This document shows, in pieces, positions 35,501 through 46,000 of a stretch of DNA of 64,000 nucleotides. Source of the stretch: Haliclystus octoradiatus. Lineage: Eukaryota; Cnidaria; Staurozoa; Stauromedusae; Haliclystidae. Made by a program: the position numbers and the translations under genes. Where the stretch lies: NCBI GenBank assembly GCA_916610825.1, contig OU744449.1, positions 26,271,732 to 26,335,731 on the forward strand, in the 5' to 3' direction. The notes beneath the pieces are model-generated. The model saw only the letters and a program-made list of their open reading frames with translations, was not told the origin of the DNA and made no database searches. Within the stretch, counting starts at the first letter, position 1, and each line of letters starts with the position of its first letter.

Positions 35501-38500
35501 CATGAGCCCTCACAGACAGTTCATGAACAGCTCAAGAACATTAAATAGCTCCAATTTTCCTGGACTGTTCATGAACTTCTGAAATGTTTTCGCAGGGACA
35601 TGTACAGTTTGTGAACGTCAAATGGTTCAAAGTTTTGGTGAACTCATAAATTGTTCATGAACTGTTAGTGAAGGTTCATGGTAATTGGGGTCATTTAACG
35701 TTCATGAACAGTTTATTTTGCAGGGGCATATTTCGAACTTCTTTTTGAATGTTAATTTTTGACTCTTAAAAAATTGAATAAAACTCATTTCACTAATTTT
35801 TTGTTGTAGTGGTAGTTCAGAATTATTTGCTACATGTTCTAAAACTGATATTAGAGTATGGAATGCTCAAACAAGCAAGGAGTTATTACGCATTGTTGTA
35901 CCAAACATGACGTGTAATGGTATTGAATTTATGAGGGATGGAAAAAGTATAATTAGTGGTAAGCTGAAGTAAAAACCTTATTGAGTAATCTCAGTACCAT
36001 CAACCGTGCAAAAAAACAGTTCAGGAGTTCATGAATGTTAAATGACCCAAAATTTTCATGAACTGTCATGAACTGTTCACAAAAATCAGGGCCATTTAGT
36101 ATTCAATGAAATTTCCATGAACTGCTTGCGAACTCCAGATCTGTTTTTTGCAAAGGCATAACTTGTGATATGAAATTTGTCAATGAATATTCATTCTAAA
36201 TGACACAAAGATTCATAGCAATTTGATTGGTCAAGACATGTGCGCTCGTTTTCAGATTAAGTCGTCATGACACAACAACAATAAAGGCCTGGGTAATAGA
36301 TGTGACTTTGTTGTATAACGTTAAATAATAGTTTTTGAACTCTTTTGCGATTTTGTTTCATGATCAAGTTATGAGGTGGCGGAGTAAATCCTTGATTTTA
36401 TTAAATATAATCTAATATTAAATATAATATAAATATATTGAATCAAATATTAAATATATTTTGAATACCTTCATAGCAAAATAAAATAATAATCAATCGA
36501 GCAAGGTTAAACAGTATCTATTCAAAGCATTATCTGTTTGAAGCAGCTTTGTACAAACACTAATCTGTCAATATATTCAATATTATAGCATGGGACGATG
36601 GTAAAATCCGGGCGTATACACCTCAGACAGGCAGACTTATTTATGCAATACACGATGCACATAACAAAGGTGTCACTGCCGTAGCAACAACATCAGATTG
36701 CGCTAAAATAATCAGTGGTGGCGGAGAAGGACAAGTGAGGGTTTGGAGAGTTGGTATCAATGGTAGTTCCTATTCAATGTTAGATGCAATGAAAGAACAC
36801 AAAGGTATTATAACTAAACCTACTAAAAGTCTATAACAGCCACCTCTTTACTGCTCCGATGGCCACACCAGCTATATTCAACTTAGTAATTTATCTAGAT
36901 AGTATAGATGGCAGTCAAAAGCAGCCCATCCGAAAATCAGTTCAGGTGTTCATGAACAGTTCATGAATGTTAAATGGCCTCATATTTTCATGAACTGTTC
37001 ATGAACTGTCCGTAAAGGTTCACAAACTGTTCAAACTGTTCATGTACTTCTAAAATGACCTTCACAGGGGCTATAACTAAACCTACTAAAAGCCTATAAC
37101 AACCACCTCTTTACAGCTCTAATGGCCACTCTAGCAAAATACAACTTGGTAATATTTTATTGAATCAACCCTGTAAAGTTCACATGTCTATAAGGAGTCA
37201 GTTTATTTAGATCGTATAGGTGGGACTCAAAAGCAGCCCCTGCGAATAATAGTTCAGGTGTTCATGAACAGTTCATGGACAATAACTGGCCCCAATTTTT
37301 ATAAACATCCAAATTGTTTTTCACAGGGGAGATTCCACTGTCGGCATTTTATGAAGAATTGTCCAATTCTTAATAGAAAAGAGACAATATTCAGCTCCTT
37401 TGTTTGTCCAAGCCATTACAACTTTGGGCAGCAATTTTTCATCATTATAACTAATGTAAAATTGTTTTTGTACTTAAAAGGGACGGTCACCTGCATCAAA
37501 GTGAGCAAGAATGATAAAGAGGTAATAAATGACAGCCATATACTGTTCCTGTGAAAATTAATTCAAGCAAGCCAGATGGCATTCTCAATCTTATCATGAA
37601 CATTTCACAAATAGTTGATATGCTCAATTCTAGGGTACTAAGTGAAACACAATGCAGAATTCATCAAACGTTGAATAGTTCATCAACTTTGTGAGAAATT
37701 TATCAACACCTCAGCAGCAATTCAAAAAATATGTGATGATCAATATTAATAAAACTCGAATTATTGAACAAGGTTTCAAAGCAATCATTTTGTTCACCTG
37801 AGTCACAGTTTGTTAAAGCCGAATTACGACAATCAAATTATTTTAAAATCACAAATTGAAAAAAGTTTGTGCGGCATTTTGTTGACAGTGTTTTAATACT
37901 AGGCTTTACTGAAAGTTTCACTGTTATATTTTATAATTATTTCTAGTGTCTCACGTCAAGTACTGATGGAACGTGTATAATATGGGACATTGTGTAAGTT
38001 GTCAATCAGAGTTGACTCATGAAAAATCAAAGCTCAAATGTTTTACTTTAACTTGTTGTGCTAAGTACCTTGATTACTTTGCGGAGTTTTTCGATAAACA
38101 GATAAAATTTTTTAAAAAATAAGCATTCGAAAGAGTGACCTTTGAAAATTAATCTTGAAAAACGAAGTTTCGAAGTTAAGTGATGTCAATCTTTTTCCAC
38201 AAAATGACTTTTTCTAATCGAGACGAGGGAGCGGGATAAGATTACAACAGCTATCGAGCATTCGTTCATAATCGTGTTGTTGCTATGGATGAATGCTCGA
38301 CAGTTGTGGTGATCTTATCGCGCTCACTCGTCACTTAGTACAACATTAGCTACAACATTTGAGCTTTATTTTTTGATGAGTCAACCATATTATATTCAAT
38401 TTTTTTTATACATACAATTTAAAAATCTAATCGCCGCACAATTTAAAACATTTAATTATATATTTTCAGGCGTTACGTTCGTAACCAAATTATCTTTGCG

Positions 38501-40302
38501 AATACTATGTTCAGTGCAATCTGCTACCGGCCTGATGAAAGCCAAGTGATTACAGCAGGGACGGATAAAAAGGTGAATGATTTACTGTAGTTGATGTAAC
38601 CAGTGCTTTGAGTGTAAACAACTCCCATTGCATTCCCCTGTAAAAAACAGTTCAGGTGTTCATGAACAGTTCATGAATGTTAAATGGCCAAATTTTCACC
38701 AACTCCCTTCATGAACAGTTCATGAAAAACGTTCATGAAAATTAATCCATTTAACAAACGCTCGTGAATTGTTTTCAAAGGAGATCAATTGGATTAATAT
38801 AATTAATGAAATGCGATTAAGCAGGCTACTCTTACGCTGCATTAACAACTAGTATACACATGGTCCAAATAAATATTTTACATTTTATTGAACCATTCTT
38901 GTGAATATAGAAGCATTCTGTCCATTTTAAAATATGTGATTCTAAATTATGTTTATATTTATTAGATTGGTTACTGGGAAACATATGACGGTTCACAGAT
39001 TCGTGAATTAGAAGGAACAAAGAGCGGAGCAATAAGTGGAATGGATATATCACCTGATGGAACACTCTTTGTAACAGGCGGACAAGATAAATTACTACGG
39101 GTATGCCATCTAGAAACCTTACAAATATCTCTACTGTTACAGGTCAAACAGGGCTGGCATAATTTATCCAATTTTTTGAGAGAAACCTCAAACTAGAGGC
39201 GTTCGTTTCTTAATTAGAATGGCATCTTCATCCATTGAGCTGAAACTTTGTTAAATACAAACGAGACATGATGAAGTTATAAGAAGGCTATCTTCAATCT
39301 GAGGCCTGATCTTTATGGGTGATTACCTCAGTTGGCAGAGCAACCGAACTTCAGATCGTGTCATATCTGATCGACTGTGGTTCAAATCCCCCTGAGGTCA
39401 ACTCAGCCTTGACTTTATCGGTAGCATCAAATGAGTACCATCTAAGGATGGCGGATGGAATGGTTCAGAAGGAATTGCATTGTGAGTAGCTGCGGCGCAT
39501 CGTTGCGCATTGACAATCAAGGCCTATCAGCCATGAAATCTGTTGAAATTGATCTGCAGTGTCGCGGCTGAGATCTAAGGAGCGTTTAAAATCATTGCTC
39601 TTAGCGAAAAGAGCCACTCTTCTAGAAATAGAGGAGTGGTACGGGTGCCTTCGGTAGGGCGACACCGTCGACATTACATTCCTCTTACAACAAGACCCAT
39701 ATCTGGGTCGCTGAACTCAGTACTGGATCTCAAGTAGTGTATTTGATATCATTTATCACATACTGTATTTGATATCAACAGCTATCGAGCATTCGTTCAT
39801 AAGAATGAAATATTCAAAAATCAAATTTGAAAAGTTAAAATATCCAGCAGATAAAGTGTTTATCGATAATATAGTTTACGAAAGCTCATGTGAAAAAATT
39901 TGTATAGTTCATTAACTGTTTCTGAACTTCATCTAACTCTAAACTCTTCATCAAAATGTTAATGACTGCTTATAAAATGTTCATGAGCAGTTCCTGAAGG
40001 TTTATAGAGTTCATGAATATTTCATGGAACGTTAATGAAATGTTCATGAGCTCTTCGCAACTAGTTAAAAACAGTCATATAAAGTTCATAAACTATATTT
40101 ACAGGAGCATATTTCAAAAGAATGATTAATTTCTTTTATATTCTTTTGAATCTAGGTATGGAAATATAATGACGGGGAAGCAACACATGTTGGTTCTGGT
40201 CATAGCGGTGATATCACCAGAGTTAAAATTTGTCCAAATCAACGTCATATTGTCAGTGTCAGTACAGATGGAGCTGTTCTCAGATGGAAATGCCCAGAAT
40301 AG
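29596..40302 (+). CDS. CFAP52: Cilia- and flagella-associated protein 52 (WDR16), 15 exons, 614 aa
   Basis: CFAP52 is a WD40-repeat protein inside axonemal doublet microtubules of motile cilia. Exons: 29596-29647, 30968-31304, 31937-32065, 32239-32338, 32913-32969, 33772-33932, 34430-34487, 34793-34905, 35810-35958, 36589-36804, 37481-37521, 37947-37993, 38470-38572, 38966-39100, 40156-40302. Every junction keeps phase and the total is 1,845 nt; human CFAP52 is 620 aa. Diagnostic segments include ASGQVTHMGFSADIIVWDF, LGGQDDG, GQLKRIV, PSKDKFSLGVL, VPNMTCNGIEFMRDGKSII, AWDDGKIRAYTPQTGRLIY, SGGGEGQVRVW and GHSGDITRVKICPNQ, covering about a dozen WD repeats in two propellers. The short N-terminus (MAMDDGKLD) lacks the first few human residues. 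Intron 8 carries nested MITEs and introns 1 and 6 carry SINEs. Regulation by RFX is suggested by the X-box at 29465. Confidence 0.97.
30349..30890. mobile_element. Diverged GTTCATGAAC MITE split by a SINE, CFAP52 intron 1
   Basis: CATGAACAGTTCATGAACAG at 30353 and related units up to 30435 continue after the SINE at 30818-30890. The termini are not clear. Confidence 0.5.
30436..30807 (+). repeat. Full-length tRNA-derived SINE, reference copy
   Basis: 372 bp in CFAP52 intron 1. The head has a D-arm (GCTCAGATGGCAGAGC) and B box (GGTTCAAATCC) typical of tRNA-derived Pol III promoters. The body includes AAATTGATCTGCAGTGTC and GGTACGGGTGCCTTC, and the tail is TTACTTACTTTTT. Perfect duplications ATGGACAGTT lie at 30426-30435 and 30808-30817. 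It landed inside an older GTTCATGAAC repeat. Confidence 0.9.
31360..31467. mobile_element. GTTCATGAAC palindromic MITE, CFAP52 intron 2 (first copy)
   Basis: Left end eroded; right end CTTTTTTCACAGGGA recognisable. Confidence 0.6.
31746..31785. repeat. ATT microsatellite
   Basis: About 10 ATT units in CFAP52 intron 2, just left of the second MITE copy. Confidence 0.9.
31793..31903. mobile_element. GTTCATGAAC palindromic MITE, CFAP52 intron 2 (second copy)
   Basis: Arms retain AACTTTAAATGGC and CACTTAACGTTCATGAACTG; closes CTGTTTTCACAGG about 30 bp before exon 3. Confidence 0.65.
32723..32826. mobile_element. GTTCATGAAC palindromic MITE, CFAP52 intron 4
   Basis: 104 bp, CCCCTGCAAAAACAG to TTGTTTGCTGGGG, flanked by TT on both sides. 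Ends 86 bp before exon 5. Confidence 0.85.
33339..33603 (+). repeat. 5'-truncated SINE with 12-bp duplication and internal 12-bp tandem repeat
   Basis: The duplication AACAGGTGTTGC at 33327-33338 and 33604-33615 is perfect. The tRNA head is missing. The copy begins with GCGCATCGTTGT repeated about three times, a unit that occurs once in full-length members, then continues with the normal body. CFAP52 intron 5. Confidence 0.85.
34029..34155. mobile_element. GTTCATGAAC palindromic MITE, CFAP52 intron 6
   Basis: 127 bp; CCCCTGCAAAAAGCAG at the left and TTGTTTTTTCAGGGG at the right. Confidence 0.82.
34511..34726. mobile_element. GTTCATGAAC palindromic MITE, CFAP52 intron 7
   Basis: 216 bp long form; left CCTCTGCAAAAACAG, right TTGTTTTTCGCAGGG. 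It starts 23 bp after the exon 7 donor and ends 66 bp before exon 8, so it makes up most of this intron. Confidence 0.82.
35090..35285 (-). mobile_element. Diverged Tc1/mariner-like MITE, CFAP52 intron 8
   Basis: Contains TATAACGGTCACCTCTA and a duplicated ACCTGTCTATAGTGGTCACT block; termini are degraded. Confidence 0.55.
35356..35726. mobile_element. Outer GTTCATGAAC MITE interrupted by a younger copy
   Basis: The left part is 35356-35393 (CCCTGTGAAAAACAG...GTTCA) and the right part 35601-35726 (TGTACAG...TTTTGCAGGGG). Removing 35394-35600 restores a normal family member. Confidence 0.8.
35394..35598. mobile_element. Inner, nested GTTCATGAAC MITE
   Basis: 205 bp, CCCCTGCGAAAAAAA to TTTTCGCAGGGA, inserted after GTTCA of the outer element. 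CA occurs on both sides (35392-35393 and 35599-35600), consistent with a 2-bp target duplication. Confidence 0.8.
36005..36156. mobile_element. GTTCATGAAC palindromic MITE, CFAP52 intron 9
   Basis: 152 bp, left end truncated to GTGCAAAAAAACAG, right end CTGTTTTTTGCAAAGG. Starts 47 bp after the exon 9 donor. Confidence 0.75.
36924..37070. mobile_element. GTTCATGAAC palindromic MITE, CFAP52 intron 10 (first copy)
   Basis: CCCATCCGAAAATCAG to CCTTCACAGGGG. It and the next copy are each preceded by a similar mariner-MITE scrap (CCTATAACAACCACCTCTTT), so the pair may be a segmental duplication. Confidence 0.72.
37237..37329. mobile_element. GTTCATGAAC palindromic MITE, CFAP52 intron 10 (second copy)
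   Basis: 93 bp short form, CCCCTGCGAATAATAG to GTTTTTCACAGGGG, preceded by the same AAAAGCAG sequence as the first copy. Confidence 0.75.
38011..38385. mobile_element. 375-bp inverted-repeat element in CFAP52 intron 12
   Basis: GTTGACTCATGAAAAATCAA at the left mirrors the right end (TTGATGAGTCAAC), and inner arms pair ACAGCTATCGAGCATTCGTT with GAATGCTCGACAGTTGTGG. No coding capacity; superfamily unknown. A scrap (CAACAGCTATCGAGCATTCG) recurs at 39778-39797. Confidence 0.65.
38635..38782. mobile_element. GTTCATGAAC palindromic MITE, CFAP52 intron 13
   Basis: 148 bp, left end CCCCTGTAAAAAACAG intact, right end decayed (TTGTTTTCAAAGGAG). Confidence 0.75.
39317..39676 (+). repeat. Full-length tRNA-derived SINE, CFAP52 intron 14
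   Basis: Very similar to 30436-30807 along its whole length, with D-arm ACCTCAGTTGGCAGAGC and the same B box. The TTACTTACT tail is worn and no clear target duplication was found, so it may be older. Confidence 0.85.
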
Positions 40303-40414
40303 AAAGAGAAAACTAATCTATTCGTTAATACTTGTTCAGAAAATAATTGTACATAAATATATTAAAACATCACATAGCACTAAAACTTGTTTTAATGTGA
40401 TTGTAGCAATATAC

Positions 40415-40420
40415 AATAAA
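40415..40420 (+). other. Candidate CFAP52 poly(A) signal
   Basis: AATAAA 113 bp after the CFAP52 TAG. Confidence 0.55.
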
Positions 40421-40530
40421 TTTTCATTAGATGTAAAAGAAGATTATATTTCTACATTTTAGTTAAAAATCAATTTAAATTTAACACATAATTTCAATTA
40501 AATTTAATACTTTCTGTTGTTTTGATTTCC

Positions 40531-40698
40531 TTGCGAAAAACAGTTCAGGAATTCATGAACAGTTCATCGTGAACACTGTTCATGAACGTTAAATGGCCTC
40601 AATTTTCATCACGAACAGTTCATGGACAGTTAATGAAAATTGGGGCCATTTAATGTTCATGAACTGTAGATGAAATCCTGAACTGTTTTTCGCAGCGG
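40531..40698. mobile_element. GTTCATGAAC palindromic MITE just downstream of CFAP52
   Basis: 168 bp, GCGAAAAACAG to CTGTTTTTCGCAGCGG with two full arms. It is the only clear copy in the window outside a gene body. Confidence 0.82.
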
Positions 40699-41261
40699 AG
40701 GTCAGATAAAATATTTTTCCTTCCGGGATTCTAATTCTTGACTGCAAAATGTTTCACGTTGATTTCATTATGCAAATGGTTTACAGTTTTTATTTGGAGG
40801 TTATTGCCCACTTATTGCCATGCAAATATGATAAAAACTGCACTTTTTCATTCATCTCCCACAGAAAAAAAAGGAAATTCTTCTTCTTCTGATTGTGAAA
40901 CCTTGAATATAGCTATTTCCTCCTCTTCCTTCTGAAATTGTGCTAGCCTTCGGTGATTCTCAGTTCCAGAATCCCAGATTTTATTGAACCCTGCAGTCTC
41001 AGGTTTGGATTCCACTACACTTTCTGATAGGATCGTACCAGATAAGCACAGCCTAAACAGTACAAATTTTATTCAGTCTTTGTTTCGTATCATGAAACTT
41101 AGTCGCTCACAGACCCTCGCTTGTTTGTTTCAAGACACAACAAAACTTGTGAATAAAATCCATGTACAGACGTTTTACCCATGGAGTACCTCTAACTAAG
41201 ATGGTAGATAATACACTCAACATAATCTATATCTATAAACGTCAAAGTCTGTGTGTATGTG
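40699..41261. other. Intergenic, with a worn hAT-like MITE end
   Basis: The complement of 40937-40997 reads CAGGGTTCAATAAAATCTGG then GATTCTGG, a diverged end of the family at 17548-17723. The short open frames 40738-40935 and 40984-41199 match nothing known. Confidence 0.4.
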
Positions 41262-42122
41262 ATTGATTGATTGATTGATTGATAGCAGTTTATTAAAGAC
41301 ATATAAACAGTTTACAGTTTTAAGATTAAGGTATTATATTTATTTACATTGGTTATTTAATTACGCTAATGCTGCTTCTTGATGTCTGACTAATATTTTC
41401 TATATTGATATAATGTATTTTTGTATTTTGTATTTTGTATTGGTTTGATAATATAGGATTACATAATTATACTTCTGTTAATTTATTTCTAATTGTACTT
41501 TTGAATTGATTGTAAGGTAAAGAATTATAAGCGGAGTACTTTTGAAGGAGCTTCGCTCCTCGAAAAGAGAAACTGCGTTTTCCACGATCGGTTGTGACCC
41601 GAGGTAGGCGTGGTTCCCCTTTCCGTCTAGTGTTGTATACAGTTGTAATGTCCGAAGTAATAAGTTCTTTTGCTAAAATTGTTGTTCGAATTTCATCTTC
41701 CTGGAATACATTTAACCAATTTAATTGTTCTAAGTTAACGTTCATTTGTGTAAATTTTCGTTTACAAAGTACAATTTTTGATGCTTTATTAGTGACATCA
41801 CGTTGGAATTTTTTCAATAATGTTTCGCAACAGCAGCTCCAGACAGGTAATGCATACAATGCTGGCTGAATTATCATTGATTCTACTATTGATTTCAGCA
41901 TTTCCAATGGTAGATCATCTTTAACTTTTTTGATGTTATGTAGTCGAATTCTTGCTGTTTTGATAATGTTTGTGATGTGTTGTCTGTAGCTGTGCTGATC
42001 GTCAAAAGTAACTCCTAGGTTCTTCGCACATGATACATAATCAATAGAGTTGTTGTTTAATGTTATGATAGGGTTGATACTAGATGTTTTTACTTGCTTG
42101 TGGCCTATACACATAGCTTTTG
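41262..42122 (-). mobile_element. 5'-truncated LINE, C-terminal end of the reverse-transcriptase ORF
   Basis: The minus frame 41467-42120 encodes the region after the RT core of a jockey/CR1-type element: the KNLGVTFDDQHSYRQHI motif, an ALPVWSCC segment, then a closing SLPYNQFKSTIRNKL. The stop is at 41467-41469 and a TCAA-type tail lies at 41262-41284. A (GT)n tract replaces the 5' part, and the apparent N-terminus of the longer frame is just the repeat read as poly-Thr/His. It differs from the LINEs at 28641 and 57946. Confidence 0.75.

Positions 42123-42187
<65 letters not shown>
42123..42187. repeat. GT dinucleotide microsatellite
   Basis: About 32 uninterrupted GT units at the broken 5' end of the LINE fragment. 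Confidence 0.97.
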
Positions 42188-42191
<4 letters not shown>

Positions 42192-43048
42192 CTGTCGCGA
42201 CTTGTTTTTCGTTTTTCTCTGTCAATTGTTACGTAAAAATTTCGAAAAACATATCATTAGAATCAACGTCATCCCGCAAGTTTAATGACGCTTTTAGTTG
42301 TTATATACCATTCCTTATTTCCTGCATCGAAAGAAAACATATCTTTATTTTGTAATCCAACGTTGTGTGACAACAACAAAGCAATTTGCCCTTCTCAATT
42401 TCACACGCATCATTGACCATTCTCTATTGTTCTCACGATTATTCTATTATTCTATTGATGAAATAGGTCAATCAAATTCTAAATCTAAGTAACGGAGACT
42501 TGCAGTCTTGAAAACGAATGAATCAACCCAGCAGCGCGGGGTACTCATTGCTAGTTAATGATAAAATTCAAAAAGTGTAACAAAACAATTTTCTCTCGTC
42601 TTGCAAGTAGAAGCTTGTTTTGTATATTATTTTTCAATAAAGATCACGGGCCTGTGTTATAATTGATTAATTGATGAGAAAAATTTTCAGCATAACTAAT
42701 ATCTGCAGGTTCATAAAAAAACAAATAGATGCATCAAGTTCAAACATCAAGATCAATAGGTTATGTGATCCTCCAATACTCGGCATGAAATATTGAATAA
42801 TTTTAATATAAAGACAAGATATGAAGGAGACGGTCTATCTTATTGCTTGCCTTAAATTAAGCAAATTCATCAAGTGAAAACGTTCTAATTAAGACATAAT
42901 TTCAAACAAAGATCACTTTGAACTATTATTATTTAAACATAATTTATTCATTTTAACTTTCAAATGTTCCTTGACTATTTAAACAACAATCAATAAGATA
43001 AACTAATTATCATTTGTTATAAAACTACTTACATTGTCTAGAACTACA
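42188..43048. other. Intergenic region downstream of MRPS7, nothing recognised
   Basis: No gene, exon or repeat family could be supported. It should contain the MRPS7 3' UTR. Confidence 0.45.
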
Positions 43049-46000
43049 TTACCACCATCTGTAATTAGCATATGCTCTGTTTGTTTCAGCTTGTTTGTGT
43101 AATTCCTGCTTCCTTTGAATAACTGTGCCCTAAAATGGAAACAGAATAAACTGTGTTATGAATAAAGCTAGGGCCAAATGGAAGAACATTTTTCACAGAA
43201 CATTTCCACAAATGTTCTGTGTTCTGTCGCCGAACATCGACATGGTACCAAACGATAGAACATTTGAAACCAATTCAACAAAGATTGCTTTTGTTCTATT
43301 GAGATTGCTCCTATATTTGAGAACATGATCCTTTTTTCCTATGTTTTCTGTCAATGCCATCAGGAATTCAATAGTCAGAAAATTTATGATTGTAATATAA
43401 AAAGCAATATTTAAATGAAATGTTGTCCTCGGCAATGGATCTAAATACAGTTTTAGCAGTTCATTTGAGAAAGCTGCAAGCTGAAAAATGCTACGTTTGC
43501 CATCATTGTGGACGAGAGTGGCTGTAAATAACATTTGTGTCCGAATTAGTTCAAAAAGTTTTCAATTTACTAAAATTGAAATACTATATAGAGATAAACA
43601 GAAAAGCTAACTATAGCTTCCAATACTTTTAATGTGAGATTATTCCTTGTGGTTAACATAGATGTCTGCCTCCACGACCTTTAACCCGCTACTAGGCAAC
43701 AACCAATCAAAGAGCAGAGACGAGAATAGCATGAGACGCAGGGTCTTCAACATACCACTGCTTCCGCAGAACATTCAAATGTTTCGACTCCTAGTCGAAA
43801 ACAAATTTGTCCGATGAAAATTGGACAGAACAGAATGTTCTGTTCGGTAAACCTGCCAATCATTCATGTTCGTTGGATGTTCTATGAAAATGTTCGTCCG
43901 ATTGGCCCAAGCTTAAAGTGCACATGACACCAAAAAATTTTATTCCGGAATCAAGTAGCCCATGCAAAATAAATAGGAATGGCGGCAATAATTTTTCGAT
44001 TTGGACTCTTATAAGCGGAGATATTTAATTTTGAAAGTACCATATTTCAGAAGTAGTGCTCCTTCGAAAGTCGGAACTCATGCCGGAATGACAAGAGAGC
44101 CCACTATGGAAAAATAACCAAGTCTAGACTTCAAAAAATCGTAACTTTTTTCTCGTGAAAAAGAAATGGTCCACTTTCCAGAACAGATATGCCCATATCT
44201 TCGGGACACCTTGTTGGCCATATATGATTGAAATTGAACGTAAAATGTAGAGTTTAGAAAGGTTTTATTAGACTTCGATGGAGTTTTTCTGTCAAAAAGG
44301 TGTTAAAACACTGGATTAACGCATGTTATGCATCAGGGTGTTGACTACTAAAACAGCGGCAAAACGCTTTGTATTCACTTCGCCGCGGATGATGATCTAA
44401 ACATCTATAAAATTCATTGCGTTATTTTGGTCGATCTCCCGCAGCTTAACGTCAGTGCTTCACTGATTTGTTAGCTTCAATCTCAATGATTGGCTATTAA
44501 AAGCCATTGCATGACCTCCTGTTTGCCTTTCAGCAGACGCGTTTCTTCAACAAAAACACAAATACAGAAAAATGAAATCGACACACGCAAGGTGTTTAAT
44601 ATCATACCTTAATCTAGTTTTATATTCGACGGACAACGGCTGTTGTCGACTTCTTCACAAAGCTATCCTGTCTAAGAATGATATTTAATCAATGAATTTA
44701 ATATGCTGAAGATGTTTTTATCTGATATATAAAATACAATATTATATCACAAAAGACTTTGATATATTGACGACACGGAGAGGTGTCTTACATTTGGGCA
44801 TGATTTGGGGAATGATGGATATAATATTTCACTGAAACCAAAACATTTTGTACAGTTTGGACACATATATGGACAGTTTTACATTAATTTTGACTTTCAA
44901 ATTCAACTTCATTGTTCATGTAATTTACATTTTATGTTGACGAAGGCTAAGTGTTATTCGTGAAATTATACCGTACAGTAACAAATAATATGATGTTGCA
45001 TTGTTTTTCGTTTCGAGCACTTCAGTGTGTGAATCATCGCTGCAGATACACATGACGAGTAGAACCGCCTTCAATGTCTGTATTATATTTACCTCGACCC
45101 TGAAATAATTCGAGTAAGCCCAGTGCATATCAGCATATGAGTCTTGTTCAAGCGTCAGAATCAAATCATGACGATCATCACGAATAACATTTAGCCTTCG
45201 TCAACATAAAATGTAAATTACTTGAACAATGAAGTTGGATTTGAAAGTCAAAATTAATGTAAAACTGTCCATATGTGTGTCCAAACTGTACAAAATGTTT
45301 TGGTTTCAGTGAATTATTATATCCATCATTCCCCAAATCATGCCCAAATGTAAGACACCACTCCGTGTCGTCAATATATCAAAGTCTTTTGTGATATAAT
45401 ATTGTATTTTATATTTCAGATAAAAACATCTTCAGCATATTAAATTCATTGATTAAATATCATTCTTAGACAGGATAGCTCTGTGAAGAAGTCGACAACA
45501 ACCGTTGTCCGTCGAATATAAAACTAGATTAAGGTATGATATTAAACACATTGCGTGTGTCGATTTCATCTTTCTGTAATTGTGTTTTTGTTGAAGAAAC
45601 GCGTCTGCTGAAAGGCAAACAGGGGGTCATGCAATGGCTTTTAATAGCCAATCATTGAGATTGAAGCTAACAAATCAGTGAAGCACTGACGCTAAGCTGC
45701 GGGAGATCGACCAAAATAGCGCAATGAATTTTATAGACGTTTAGATCATCATCCGCGGAGAAGTGAATACAAAGCGTTTTTGCCGCTGTTTTAGTAGTCA
45801 ACACCTTGATGCATAACATGCGTTAATCCAGTATTTTAACACCTTTTTGACAGAAAAAATCCATCGAAGTCTAATAAAACCTTTCTAAACTCTACATTTT
45901 ACGTTCAATTTCAGTCATATATGGCCAACAAGGTGTCCCGAAGATATGGGCATATCTGTTCTGGAAAGTGGACCATTTCTTTTTCGCGAGAAAAAGGTAA

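Noticed and set aside
32723-36156. CRISPR-like array from regularly repeated GTTCATGAAC units
   Set aside because: The units are palindromic MITE arms of variable spacing in introns of an animal gene, with no unique spacers or cas genes.
41869-42355. VC-repeat frames on the + strand and Thr/His-repeat start of the minus frame
   Set aside because: Artefacts of the GT microsatellite; only the part of the minus frame below 42120 is LINE-derived.
44925-45164. 79-aa minus-strand frame in the centre of the foldback
   Set aside because: Straddles arm and centre, has no recognisable domain, and no transposase motif is present.
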